In this document: piece by piece, positions 35,640 through 44,074 of the stretch | Layout of the letters: the number at the start of each line of letters is the position of its first letter | How positions within the stretch are numbered: the first letter of the stretch is position 1 | Program-made: the position numbers and the translations under genes | Notes under the pieces: generated by a model | Told to the model about the DNA's origin: nothing | Databases searched by the model: none | What the model saw: the letters and a program-made list of their open reading frames with translations, nothing else | Assembly (NCBI RefSeq): GCF_000021965.1 | Contig: NC_011832.1 | Coordinates: 2,521,242 to 2,585,241 of the forward strand | From: Methanosphaerula palustris E1-9c | GTDB taxonomy: Archaea; Halobacteriota; Methanomicrobia; Methanomicrobiales; Methanospirillaceae | Direction of reading: 5' to 3' | DNA: 64,000 bases

Positions 35640-36340
35640 TCAGCTTACTTCTGTTAGTGGAATGATCCACCCGCCTGTTCGACATATGTCGAATTCGGGT
35701 TCTGCTTGCTCTATACTCCGAACGACGGAATATGGTTGAATATTAGTAGAACACTTGATATATCCTTTGTGGTTGAGTTGAACATGCAACCACCTGCAGC
35801 ATAAAGAGGGATACTGATATTTCGGTCTATTCTGCCGATTATCGGATCGCAACGGATGGAGCATCGATGGCTGGGAAGTACAGGTGGCCCGGGCCGACTG
35901 CCTGAAGAGGTGACGCGCACGAGTATATCAGAAATCACCGGATCTCTGCCGGCTTCGGCACTGTGATCCCGCAGCTGATCAACGATCGACCGGCGAGCAC
36001 GGTGATCGTCGGAAGCTGCAGAGATCAGTCCCCCATCCATCTGCATGAAGGTACGAAACCACACCTCACCTCCAGCCACCCCGAGAGATGGTCCATTGGA
36101 TCCATTGATTGGATCCATTGTATTGTTCTCATCTGGAGGTGCGTCTATATTATAGTGCAGTTTCCTGCACATCCGATCCGTCCCGGAATTTCACCCATGA
36201 CGGCCAGGAGAGAGCCTCATGCACCATGAACGTTTCGGGCCGGCTGATGATCGGGAGGTGCTTGACCCCCCATTTTTCCGGAATGAATGGTCAACCTGCT
36301 TCTTAAAGATGAAGAAGTCGACGGTATGAGAAGAATCCCC
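35640..36340. other. Long non-coding region upstream of S-layer and pilin genes
   Basis: About 700 bp without a convincing gene; the ORFs here lack good starts and family likeness. It holds the S-layer leader with a 16-bp palindrome (35678-35693), a TATA-like GATATATC on the minus strand near 35756-35763, and a direct repeat of ttggatccattg (36094-36121). Its length suits regulated promoters for two abundant surface proteins. Confidence 0.5.
35678..35693. promoter_or_regulatory. 16-bp perfect palindrome in the S-layer gene leader
   Basis: ttcgacatatgtcgaa is a perfect inverted repeat about 63 nt before the S-layer start codon, and downstream of a TATA-like element near 35756-35763. It would lie near or in the 5' UTR. 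It could be a repressor/activator operator or an mRNA hairpin that protects an abundant transcript. Confidence 0.5.
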
Positions 36341-36347
36341 TTTCGGA

Positions 36348-36358
36348 ATATATATATC
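36348..36358 (+). promoter_or_regulatory. TATA box of first pilin gene
   Basis: aatatatatat lies about 66-76 nt upstream of the ATG at 36424. The upstream context ttcgga is similar to that of the second pilin (ttcgaag before tatatatatt at 37524-37533), so the two promoters are related. Confidence 0.6.
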
Positions 36359-36423
36359 TCCGAGGTGCGTACTATCAATCAATACTGCAATGCACGAATG
36401 TTGCATTATTGAAGGTGAACATA

Positions 36424-36798
36424 ATGAAGATGACACGAAATGAAGATGCAGTTTCGCCGGTCATCGGGGTCATCCTGATGGTCGCGGTGACAGTGATTCT
36501 CGCAGCAGTGATCGCGGCGTTCGTATTCGGGATGTCCGGGAATATTTCAAAGGCTCATGTCGTAGCAGCAACAGGCCAGGTTGACTCAACTGGAAATGTT
36601 GCTGTCACCTACCAGGGAGGACAGGATGCAGCTCAAGTTCAGAGTATGAACGTAACTTTTGATGCAGGAAATACCAATGTCGTCAAACCTCTTCCAATAA
36701 CTGTAGGGTCATCAGTATCAGGTATTAAGGGCCATACTGTCGTTGCCGCTACATTCAAGGATGGCTCTACGTCAGTCATTCTGGATACCACTTACTGA
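36424..36798 (+). CDS. Archaeal type IV pilin, copy 1
   Basis: A 124-residue pilin precursor with signal peptide MKMTRNEDA, cleaved before VSPVIGVILMVAVTVILAAV. That segment is the archaeal pilin N-terminal domain (class III signal, EppA/PibD-type processing), followed by the core helix ending FVFGMSG. The C-terminal domain is small and beta-rich, with a VTYQGGQDAAQV segment shared with copy 2. The ATG at 36424 follows GAAGGTGA; an in-frame TTG at 36409 is less likely. It has its own TATA box. Typical role is adhesion pili. Confidence 0.92.
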   Translation: MKMTRNEDAVSPVIGVILMVAVTVILAAVIAAFVFGMSGNISKAHVVAATGQVDSTGNVAVTYQGGQDAAQVQSMNVTFDAGNTNVVKPLPITVGSSVSGIKGHTVVAATFKDGSTSVILDTTY

Positions 36799-36878
36799 AT
36801 TTCTTAAATTATTCTTTTTTCAAAGATATGAGATGAATATCACTGATCTATTAAATCTACGATCTAGAGGGCAGAGAT

Positions 36879-37397
36879 GTGCGTGTAAAGACAGAAATTC
36901 TCCTGATCGTATCAATTCTCAACATTATTCCATTCACAATCATTATCATCGGGGACTGGCTGGGTGCCAGCATCCAATCTCCATGGTTCACCTATATCAT
37001 CTCTTACCAAGGCACAAGCCTGATTTCTGCCTACTCAAACCTGGGATATGTCACTTCAGGAATCCTCTCCCCCAAATCCACCATCTCGATCGTCCTCTGG
37101 GAAACCGGCACCGTCCTTCTCGCAGCTGCAACCTGTCTGCTGTTCTATGAACACACCAACGCATCTCCCCGCCATAAAGTTTCCGGCACCCTGACGATCC
37201 TCGCCGGCATCGCAATGCTCGCCTCGCTGGTGCAGCAGTACGGCCCCCTCCTCCATGGGCCGGCCGGCATCGCCATCCCGGTCGGGCTGCCGCTCGTTTT
37301 TGCCGTCGGGTGGTGGGTGTACAGGTACGAGGAACCTGTCGATCCATCACCTGCCGGTGAACAAGCAGCCGGTGAGGGAGAACAGGAACTGCAATAA
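36879..37397 (+). CDS. Predicted multi-pass membrane protein between pilins
   Basis: A 172-residue protein with about four hydrophobic segments (residues 7-25, 65-88, 100-118 and 126-146) and a charged Glu-rich C-terminal tail. The start is a GTG at 36879 with GAGGGCAGAG just before; no in-frame ATG fits. I do not recognise the family. Its location, 80 bp after one pilin and about 200 bp before another, suggests a pilus- or envelope-related role by context only. Confidence 0.7.
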   Translation: MRVKTEILLIVSILNIIPFTIIIIGDWLGASIQSPWFTYIISYQGTSLISAYSNLGYVTSGILSPKSTISIVLWETGTVLLAAATCLLFYEHTNASPRHKVSGTLTILAGIAMLASLVQQYGPLLHGPAGIAIPVGLPLVFAVGWWVYRYEEPVDPSPAGEQAAGEGEQELQ

Positions 37398-37523
37398 GTT
37401 CTCACCAGCGGGATCCTCCGTCCTATCCAGAGGAAGAACCTACCGACAGTTCATCCACTACATACCGATCCATCCCATTATCCCCGAATCCCAAAAAAAT
37501 ATCGGACGGATTCCAATTCGAAG

Positions 37524-37533
37524 TATATATATT
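37524..37533 (+). promoter_or_regulatory. TATA box of second pilin gene
   Basis: tatatatatt lies about 61-70 nt upstream of the ATG at 37594, with the same ttcg-type context as at pilin copy 1. Confidence 0.55.
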
Positions 37534-37563
37534 CTAACATGGCGTTGGTTCACTCAATCGGAA

Positions 37564-37581
37564 ATGCACCTGACGGTGCAT
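37564..37581 (+). promoter_or_regulatory. Hairpin in the second pilin leader
   Basis: ATGCACC-TGAC-GGTGCAT forms a perfect 7-bp stem with a 4-nt loop in the predicted 5' UTR, 12 nt before the start codon. No strong ribosome binding site follows, so the hairpin could affect initiation or message stability. Confidence 0.45.
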
Positions 37582-37593
37582 CCGACGGATACC

Positions 37594-37968
37594 ATGATGA
37601 AGATGACACACAACGAAGATGCAGATTCACTGGTCATCGGGGTCATCCTGATGGTAGCAGTTACGGTGATCCTCGCAGCAGTGATCGCAGCATTCGTATT
37701 CGGGATGGCCGGAAGTATCGAGAAGCAGTATGTCGTCGATGTGGGGGGGCAGGTGGATACTGCCAGCAATACAGTTCTTCTCACCTATTATGGCGGACAG
37801 GATGCGAACAGAGTTACCGGACTAAACTATTCCGTCGATGGCGGTATACCCGGTTCAATCTCCCCAGTTGTAGGCACTTCCGTATCAGGCATTCCAAGGG
37901 GTCATATCGTTGTCACTGCATCCATTAAAGATGGACCAACCGTGGTGATTCTTAATAGCAATTATTAA
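37594..37968 (+). CDS. Archaeal type IV pilin, copy 2 (divergent cleavage site)
   Basis: A 124-residue pilin related to copy 1, with shared ILMVAVTVILAAVIAAFVFGM core and a YYGGQDANRV stretch. The signal is MMKMTHNEDADSLVIGV, where the usual AVSPVIGV is replaced by ADSLVIGV: the conserved Pro after cleavage is Leu and the residue after Ala is Asp. This may slow processing or alter filament packing. Two adjacent ATGs (37594, 37597) compete. It has its own TATA box and a leader hairpin. Confidence 0.85.
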   Translation: MMKMTHNEDADSLVIGVILMVAVTVILAAVIAAFVFGMAGSIEKQYVVDVGGQVDTASNTVLLTYYGGQDANRVTGLNYSVDGGIPGSISPVVGTSVSGIPRGHIVVTASIKDGPTVVILNSNY

Positions 37969-38310
37969 TTTCAATTTTTCCGTTCTTTAACAGACCGTAC
38001 CCACCACACAGCCACGATGATCGAAAAACCTTCAAGAATATTGAAATATCCTGGGCATACATCAGAAATATCCTCCCAAAACTGAAATTACCCCATCCTC
38101 GTCACTATAATTCCATGATAGCGAATGCAACAACCGTCCATCACTGGTTCCCAGCACCCATTCAATCCCCGCCCACAGAGCAGCGGAGTCCCCCCTCCCA
38201 GGGGCCGGCCTACCTTCGGTCGGAGAAAAACAACTGACACTGAACGCAGACCATCCATCGGCGTGAGATCGCCTGTACTCACTCCATGATGAACTAAAAA
38301 AGAAACCGGA
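37969..38310. other. Spacer without a recognised gene
   Basis: The 340 bp between the second pilin and the lipoprotein gene end have only short ORFs without ribosome binding sites or family likeness. The two genes converge here, so this is a double 3' region. I see no strong hairpin. Confidence 0.5.
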
Positions 38311-39696
38311 TCAGGCCGGAAGCGGGATCGGGATCGTCGTCTGAACCGATACCGGGACCACCGGCTGTGGCACTGTCGTCCCTGCCTGAGTCGGCAGCGA
38401 TGGAACCGTCGTCTGCTGCGTCGTCGGTACTGAAGGCACCGTCGTCTGGGGTGCAGTCGTCTGAGATACCGTCGTCTGGGGTGCAGTCGTCTGTTGCGTT
38501 TGCACAGTCGTCTGAACAGTCGACGACGTAGACTGGGTGACCAGTCCGCCCTGCGTCGGTGATGTCCGGGTCGTCCCTTGAGTCTTCGTCATCTCAGACG
38601 TCGCCGTCGTCACAGCCGCTGTCGTCGCGTTCGACCGAACGGTCTCGGCCTGGGTGGTGTTCGAGGTGAGTGGCCCGGAGCTCGTCTGCGTCGTGTTCAC
38701 GGTCACCGGAGTATAGACCGATCCATCCCCATTGGATACCGGGTAAACAGGAACCACATAGGTCGATGTAGATGAGGTTGCCATCGTCGTCGGCTCTGTT
38801 GTCGTCACTGTGGTCGTAGCGGTGGTCGTCGCCGTCGTCCGGGTGGTCTGATTTGGCGTCTGGTTCGACGTCTGGTTCTGAACCACCGTCTGGCCAGGGA
38901 CCGTTAAATTCCCGAAAGAAGCGATGGAAACCGCCGGCGCCAGTCGAACCAGTGACCAGCCGTTCCCTTCACCGAGAGTGTCCCCGGGCAGCTTATCAGC
39001 GGTCGAGTAGGCCAGTGGCAAACCCCGCCAGGTACTCTGTTTGGTCCCGTCCAGCCGCTTGAGAACCCCAAAGTCACGCAGGTTCAGTATCGTCGGTCCT
39101 GATGCCTGCTCGGTGTAGAACGGCGTCTTGCCAGTCTCGTTCTTCACACTCGGCGTCACCATGGTCGTCTCAGGAGTGGCGGCCGTGCTGTTTGCTGATC
39201 CGTTTCCATAGACATAAAGCGCCCTTCCAGCGCCATCGGTCAGGTACAGGCCGGGCTGATCCTTCTCCTCGACCATCAGCGTGAAGTCAGGACGGATCGC
39301 AAACCAGATATTCGAGGCCGTGTCCAGCTTCAAATCCCCTGCATTCTTGTCATTGAAGTAGTAATACAGCGGCCAGCCCTTGTAAGTAGTCTGCTTCTTT
39401 CCATCAGTCCGGGTCAGAATCCCAAAATCCGAGATATTGATCCCAGGCGAAGAGACCACATTCTCAGCATAGAAAGGCGGATAATACCGGCTGAACTCCC
39501 CAAGGTCAGTAACCTTCCCGGTTCCAGGCACATCCTTAGCGAGGAAATAGAGCGCCTTTCCATTGGAATCGGTCAAAATTGAACCAACCGACGGATGATC
39601 ACTCAACTTCACCGACAGTGAAGAGGACTGGGTACACCCTGCACTGAGCAGCAGAGCTGCGAGCAGAGCTGCGATTACCAGCGGTGATCTCTTCAT
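38311..39696 (-). CDS. Lipoprotein with two COG4315-type repeats and a Thr-rich tail
   Basis: A 461-residue exported protein. Residues 1-21 are a lipoprotein signal, with LLLSAGC giving the lipid-attachment Cys. Two copies of the secreted repeat (lipoprotein_15, COG4315) follow: one near 35-145, with LTDSNGKALYFLAKD and TTYKGWPLYYYFND, and one near 150-255, with LTDGAGRALYVYG and STWRGLPLAYS. The rest is Thr/Gln/Pro-rich with TTAPQTTV-like repeats, a glycosylated stalk type of sequence. The function of this repeat is unknown. Confidence 0.88.
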   Translation of the reverse strand: MKRSPLVIAALLAALLLSAGCTQSSSLSVKLSDHPSVGSILTDSNGKALYFLAKDVPGTGKVTDLGEFSRYYPPFYAENVVSSPGINISDFGILTRTDGKKQTTYKGWPLYYYFNDKNAGDLKLDTASNIWFAIRPDFTLMVEEKDQPGLYLTDGAGRALYVYGNGSANSTAATPETTMVTPSVKNETGKTPFYTEQASGPTILNLRDFGVLKRLDGTKQSTWRGLPLAYSTADKLPGDTLGEGNGWSLVRLAPAVSIASFGNLTVPGQTVVQNQTSNQTPNQTTRTTATTTATTTVTTTEPTTMATSSTSTYVVPVYPVSNGDGSVYTPVTVNTTQTSSGPLTSNTTQAETVRSNATTAAVTTATSEMTKTQGTTRTSPTQGGLVTQSTSSTVQTTVQTQQTTAPQTTVSQTTAPQTTVPSVPTTQQTTVPSLPTQAGTTVPQPVVPVSVQTTIPIPLPA

Positions 39697-39840
39697 AGCA
39701 GAACCCCGGTCTTGGCACTCATAGATGAGAATATGTTGGAGTCTCCCCTTATATGATAACTATGGTCATGGCACCGTAGAACCTGGAAATAGGTATTATA
39801 CGAAGAGATAATGAGAATTAACGTGAGAGACATGCACAGA

Positions 39841-40410
39841 TCAGATCCGTTTAATCAGTTCTGCAACATTCTCGGCAAACCGTCGGATCCCCTGGATTCC
39901 CTCTTCATCCTTCCAGATATCGCCCGGGTTCCCCCCAAAGAGCATGTTCCAGGAGAGAGATCCAGGCACGATCATATCGTTGCTCAAAAAGAACATCACC
40001 ATCTCTTGGAGACTGCTGGTCTGCCTACCACGCCGTGCCACCACGACCGGCCCCCCCAACCTTCCAGGTGAGGAAATTCCTTCGCCCTGGAGACCATCCC
40101 GATCCGCTGCAGAGCGGCCATCATATCGCCCCCGGGCCGTTCCAAAATAGACCGGAGCCCCAGCGATCAGCCCATCTGCCTCCCGGACCTTCTCGATCAC
40201 ATCACCGAGTCCGTCATCAAGTACACAGGTTCCCTGCTCCTGACATTTTCTACAGGCTATGCATGACCGAATCTGCATCAGACCAAGTGGGATCACCTCA
40301 GCTTCGACACCTGATGCTCTGATGATAGAGGCACATTCATCGAGTATCTGCCGGGTATTTCCATCCTGACGAGGGCTACCACAGAGCAGCACAACCTTCT
40401 TATCAGTCAT
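39841..40410 (-). CDS. Flavodoxin-like iron-sulfur flavoprotein, internally frame-shifted
   Basis: A 189-residue NADPH-dependent FMN reductase/iron-sulfur flavoprotein. The N-terminal half is normal: VVLLCGSPRQDGNTRQIL (FMN loop), CIACRKCQEQGTC (cluster cysteines) and GLIAGAPVYFGTARG. The C-terminal half from VVVARRGRQTSS to WNMLFGG is also normal. Between them (about residues 95-121) the reading frame is wrong: an expected DMMAALQRIGMVSRA can be read in another frame, and a FLTWK-like piece in a third. Three indels at short homopolymer (G/A) tracts cancel out, so the ORF stays open. Either the protein carries a scrambled segment or these are sequence errors. Confidence 0.8.
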   Translation of the reverse strand: MTDKKVVLLCGSPRQDGNTRQILDECASIIRASGVEAEVIPLGLMQIRSCIACRKCQEQGTCVLDDGLGDVIEKVREADGLIAGAPVYFGTARGRYDGRSAADRDGLQGEGISSPGRLGGPVVVARRGRQTSSLQEMVMFFLSNDMIVPGSLSWNMLFGGNPGDIWKDEEGIQGIRRFAENVAELIKRI

Positions 40411-40473
40411 CAGGGGCGAAGCTAGGCTACACCGGTTGTTAGGTTTGTCGCTAAAAGAGGATATTCCAAACCT

Positions 40474-40677
40474 TTAGAACCCGGCCAGACGGAGGAACGT
40501 ACCCAACGTCAACCCGGCCATCGTTGTAGACGCAGCAAAAAGACCGATACAGATATTCCCAAGCATTGGACCTACCTTCATCTCCACATAGGGACGATCC
40601 AGATATCGCCGCCTGTCCTTTCGGAACAGGGGAACATCAGATGATACGATTGGCCTGTTCTTCTTAATTTTCATCAC
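40474..40677 (-). CDS. Small hypothetical membrane protein
   Basis: A 67-residue basic protein: residues 1-34 are Lys/Arg-rich and residues 35-63 form one hydrophobic segment (NICIGLFAASTTMAGLTLG). No family is recognised. The arrangement fits a single-span membrane protein with its N-terminus in the cytoplasm. Evidence is only the ORF and its composition. Confidence 0.5.
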   Translation of the reverse strand: MMKIKKNRPIVSSDVPLFRKDRRRYLDRPYVEMKVGPMLGNICIGLFAASTTMAGLTLGTFLRLAGF

Positions 40678-40772
40678 TGATCACCACGGATCTAAAGTAA
40701 TAATTACCTAATATTCAACATCATATAAATACTCATCTGCCCGTTCGATACCAAAAAGGGAGGTTCTGCCGT

Positions 40773-40970
40773 TTACGGCTCCCCATTGTCATCCTCCGGC
40801 AGGATCACCCAGGCCAGCAGGTAGAGGAGGATGCCAGGAACCACCCCGGTCAGTGAGATCAGGATCCAGACCAACCGCACCAGGTTCGAATCAATCTCGA
40901 AGTACTCACCTATCCCGCCACAGACCCCTGCAAAGACCCGGTCTCTCCGCGATCGAAGCAATTGCTTCAT
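40773..40970 (-). CDS. PspC-domain membrane protein
   Basis: A 65-residue protein with the PspC (phage-shock protein C) domain, beginning MKQLLRSRRDRVFAGVCGGI then GEYFEIDSNLVRLVWILISL and a LYLLAWVILPED ending. In other organisms PspC-like proteins sense or respond to envelope stress, usually with a longer cytoplasmic part; this is the minimal form. An in-frame upstream start at 40979 would add three residues. Confidence 0.88.
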   Translation of the reverse strand: MKQLLRSRRDRVFAGVCGGIGEYFEIDSNLVRLVWILISLTGVVPGILLYLLAWVILPEDDNGEP

Positions 40971-41006
40971 AATCACCACTAGGGATAAGACATATTTATA
41001 ATCATC

Positions 41007-42362
41007 TCAAAGCCGGCCAAAGAGCATGACCACATCATCGAAATCCAATCTCCCGTTACCATTCAGATCTTCATAGAGACCAAACACTGATAGACCAGCA
41101 GAGAGCGGAACCTCCACCGTCCCATGAGCATAGGTATCAAAAACTCCGGTCGATGGAATCGGGACCGTGCCGAGCTCGGGATCGTTATCAAGCAGAGTGA
41201 CAGAATGGCCAGCCCCCGGACTGAATACTTACAGGTCAACCCGAAAAACCCTGAAGCAGTAACATTCAGCGTGCAACGAGTCCACTCCCCGTCCCGGATA
41301 AACTGAGGTATAGCCCCACTGCTGGTCGACTCGATGTCAACCCCATCGGTCCGGTAGGTGCCCCCCAGGTTGGTTGGGGAGGTGTCATGATACCCAACCC
41401 CCTCACCGCCAGTAATATAGTCCTCAGCCTGGACGATCCCGGGTACCTGATGAAGCGTAGGTATCTCTGTCGGAGAGACCGTGGTTGTCGGCACCTGCCC
41501 GGCCTGCCACCCGGCAATGCGTGTCCAGAAGTCCAGGTTGCATATGCCTTTCTATTTGCGTTCAACGGTCCGGTTTGCGCTGCACCGCACTGACACCAGT
41601 CCACCCCTTCATCATGTTGGTCCTGCCAGCCCGGGCCCAGTTATGCTGCCAGTTATCATAGTTACAGCCGTTATCTGCGCCACGGCTCAGGTACTCGTTC
41701 CCGTCAGGGTCGTAACTCTCGATGTCTGCGAAGTCAAAGAGCACCTTGTCGTGTGCCCTACAGTACGCCCGGATCTGATTGTTCCACTGGTTCAGATTCC
41801 CGGAGAGACCGGTCCCATCGAGGTGGCCGGTCATAGAGACAAACACAACCTGATGATAGTCGACCTCGAAGGAGTCCATCAGTGAGAGATACATATCGAC
41901 ATTCGCCGAGGAGGCAGAGAAGAACTCTCCGCACCAGGACCAGAAGACAACGTTGGTCTTTGGATGGCTATTTAAATAATTCCAGGTCATTGTAGACTTG
42001 GAGGAGAAATCCGGGTTACCGAGGTCATTCCAGACCCCCTTCCACATCCAGATCCAGCGCTCCACCAGAGTCCCACCTTTGTTCCAGGCAAAGTTGAGCC
42101 AGGGTACGGGACATGGGGAAAGGAGACCAGACTTATCATCCCAGTAGTCATCTGGGAACCATGCGAGGTGTGTCCATAACGATATGCAGATTCTGTTTCG
42201 CCTGATCTTTCGCCATACCTGGGAGAGCAGAAAAATCTGTTGTCGTGTGATCGATGATCAACAGCGCCGTCCTGGCCTCCTCCGTCTGCTGCTGGCGGGG
42301 ACGATCAGAAGGAGCAGAAGCAGGACGATAAGAACATTCTGTTTGGACATAGAAGATGCCAT
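41007..42362 (-). pseudogene. Broken secreted protein gene with CBM6-like and dockerin-like parts
   Basis: Read leftward from the ATG at 42362, one protein is scattered over several frames. The order is a signal peptide (MASSMSKQNVLIVLLLLLLI); TALLIIDHTTTDFSALP and AKQNLHI; YGHTSHGSQ; FPDDYWDDKSGLLSP; a long intact core (VVFVSMTGHLDGTG, KVLFDFADIESYDPDGNEYL, CNYDNWQHNW); QTGPLNANRKAYA; FWTRIAGWQAG; a CBM6-like VPGIVQAEDYITGGEG region; and the dockerin-like ending LYEDLNGNGRLDFDDVVMLF. At least four frame changes separate these pieces, so it is probably nonfunctional. The family appears to be a secreted SGNH-like carbohydrate-active protein. Confidence 0.8.
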
Positions 42363-42508
42363 GACTGAACATTGTGATAAATCCTCGGAATTTACTGATT
42401 TTGGATAGACAATCCAATCAAAAGAAGATATACCCAGAGGAATCTGAGAAAATGTCGGGGGAAAAAGAGAGATGGTTTTCAAGAGGCCGCATCAGAAGAA
42501 TGCTGGGC

Positions 42509-42655
42509 TCAGTTCCGGCCATGAGGGTGCTTAGCTGGGTGCGCCTTCTTGGTGGCAGGTGACCTGACTGAACTCTCGACCTTTTCAGGGGATACACTCT
42601 TCTCAGCGGGCGTACTCTTGGTTGGTACCGTCTCACGGCCCTTGTTTTTGGACAT
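42509..42655 (-). CDS. Small basic hypothetical protein
   Basis: A 48-residue ORF of Lys, Ser, Thr and Pro with a C-terminal KKAHPAKHPHGRN tail. The start MSKNKGRETVPTK follows a GAGGAAC ribosome binding site at 7-9 nt spacing. The composition resembles small disordered nucleic-acid-binding proteins, but no family is recognised. A 12-bp palindrome lies just upstream (42669-42680). Confidence 0.5.
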   Translation of the reverse strand: MSKNKGRETVPTKSTPAEKSVSPEKVESSVRSPATKKAHPAKHPHGRN

Positions 42656-42668
42656 TACGTAGTTCCTC

Positions 42669-42680
42669 GGTGTCGACACC
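42669..42680. promoter_or_regulatory. 12-bp palindrome upstream of small basic ORF
   Basis: ggtgtcgacacc is a perfect inverted repeat overlapping the leader of the 48-codon gene that starts at 42655. It may be an operator; a related half (gtcgac) repeats at 42682-42687. Confidence 0.4.
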
Positions 42681-42882
42681 AGTCGACAGAAGAGGAATAC
42701 CCTGTGAGGGTGTATATACCTATGGGTAAAGACACACCAATATAAAATTCAACCAGACCATCAGAGAGATAAGAACGCTCCACAGGGTTTTCCAGGCTGG
42801 AACTCGAAGAACCCAAAAATGGAGACGGAACCCTCATCCAAGATACGGAAGATAGAAGAGGGAACCCTACCAACGCATCACC

Positions 42883-43308
42883 ATGAAGTTCTCGGTCAGC
42901 ATTCCAGATGATATCATTGCGCTCATAGATACCAGAGCATCGACGGAAGGTGTGACCCGGACGGAATGGATCAGACAGGTCGTCACCCTTGCCTGCACCC
43001 CGGTAGAAGCAGGCCGAGCACCCGAGAACCCCCAAGATAGCACCTTACAGAACCCGCAAAGAACCCCAGAGAACCCCGACAATTCCCAGCAGATCCGTGA
43101 TCTGGAGGCAGATGTGAGACGGCTGGAAGAGCTGGCTGAGGAGAAGGATCGGCGGATCGCAGACCTCAAGGGGATCAGTGATCGGCTCCTCGACCAGGGG
43201 GAGCGATACCAAGTCCTCCTGCAACAGCAGACCAGAATTTCAGCCGGCTCCCCACTCTCTGAACCATCAGCAACGGTGAGACCACCCTGGTGGAGATTCT
43301 GGAAATGA
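42883..43308 (+). CDS. Ribbon-helix-helix protein with coiled coil
   Basis: A 141-residue protein. Residues 1-36 form a MetJ/Arc/CopG-type ribbon-helix-helix (MKFSVSIPDDIIALIDTRAS then TRTEWIRQVV). A Pro/Asn-rich linker (about 44-70) carries repeated ENPQ/QNPQ/ENPD units. Next is a predicted coiled coil (about 72-115; IRDLEADVRRLEELAEEKDR), then a C-terminal PPWWRFWK. That layout, with a short Trp-rich end, occurs in some plasmid and mobile-element DNA-binding proteins. Three GAACCC motifs lie in the 75 bp before the ATG and four more lie in the linker coding region. Its stop overlaps the next ATG. Confidence 0.75.
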   Translation: MKFSVSIPDDIIALIDTRASTEGVTRTEWIRQVVTLACTPVEAGRAPENPQDSTLQNPQRTPENPDNSQQIRDLEADVRRLEELAEEKDRRIADLKGISDRLLDQGERYQVLLQQQTRISAGSPLSEPSATVRPPWWRFWK

Positions 43309-43448
43309 GCAAAAGGACACCTGGGATCGCCGCTGATCGACAGTCTGATGTAGAACCTCCCCGCCAGTCGGGTATCATCTTTCAGGTCGATGGAATTCTG
43401 GTACCGGGAAGACGACCTGAAATAAAAACAGAGATCTACATATCGTAA
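43305..43448 (+). CDS. Small hypothetical ORF coupled to the RHH gene
   Basis: A 47-residue ORF whose ATG overlaps the TGA of the ribbon-helix-helix gene (ATGA). It starts MSKRTPGIAADRQSDVEPPR and contains GIIFQVDGILVPGRRP. No family is recognised. The overlap suggests translational coupling, but short length keeps confidence low. The following 43449-43622 shows no gene. Confidence 0.4.
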   Translation: MSKRTPGIAADRQSDVEPPRQSGIIFQVDGILVPGRRPEIKTEIYIS

Positions 43449-43622
43449 AACTGAACCAATAAGAATTGTTCAAATTCAACAATGAAAAAAGTCAGACAAC
43501 CCATATTTCAAAGGTCTCGATCCTGCTACAGTGAATGAGCCCCATGCTCCAGAGATCAGATAAAAACAAAGAACCAAAAATCACTTGGAAAAAAAAGCCG
43601 GAGATGATCCTTACCCGGATCT

Positions 43623-43901
43623 TCAGACCACTCCTTCAGAAACGGGCTTGAGCCCATAGAGACTCTGACGGGCATCGGGGATGTAGAACCGCACAGAGAG
43701 GATCCCCACGTCACGCAGTCTCCCAATCGCGTACCTGACTGTCCGGGAAGGAAGCGTGGTCCTTTCGATCAGATCCTTCTGGGTCAGTGCACCTTCAGAT
43801 TCGAGCACCCGGTATACGAGTTTTGCCGATGGAGGCAGATGAACTAAGCTGTCTACTGGGCTGACGCCCTGGATCTCAACTTCGGAGACAAAAACGATCA
43901 C
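43623..43901 (-). CDS. Winged-helix transcriptional regulator
   Basis: A 92-residue MarR/TrmB-like DNA-binding protein. The core PPSAKLVYRVLESEGALTQK then DLIERTTLPSRTVRYAIGRL fits helix-turn-helix plus wing (about residues 22-75). No ligand domain is present. It is isolated from a possible target; the divergent YbjQ gene lies about 170 bp upstream on the other strand. Confidence 0.82.
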   Translation of the reverse strand: MIVFVSEVEIQGVSPVDSLVHLPPSAKLVYRVLESEGALTQKDLIERTTLPSRTVRYAIGRLRDVGILSVRFYIPDARQSLYGLKPVSEGVV

Positions 43902-44074
43902 TCATGACGTATCACATATAATCATTGGAGTTCACAATTGTTAACTATTTCGATCAGAAGAACATGGTTTAAGATCAGGGGTGAAGGAAGTACCTGAAAA
44001 ATCAGAAATATCAATCCTGAAAACAGCGAGATAGCCTCATTAACCTGCACGATCATAGTCATCCTCTGATCACT

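Noticed and set aside
35711-36172. A 153-codon minus ORF in the region upstream of the S-layer gene.
   Set aside because: It has no protein-family likeness and no ribosome binding site, and it covers the likely S-layer promoter.
36743-37150. A 135-codon plus ORF overlapping the end of pilin copy 1.
   Set aside because: It lies in a different frame from the clearly hydrophobic membrane protein at 36879-37397 and has no start signal.
38088-38282. A 64-codon minus ORF between the second pilin and the lipoprotein gene.
   Set aside because: No family likeness, weak start context, and composition like non-coding DNA.
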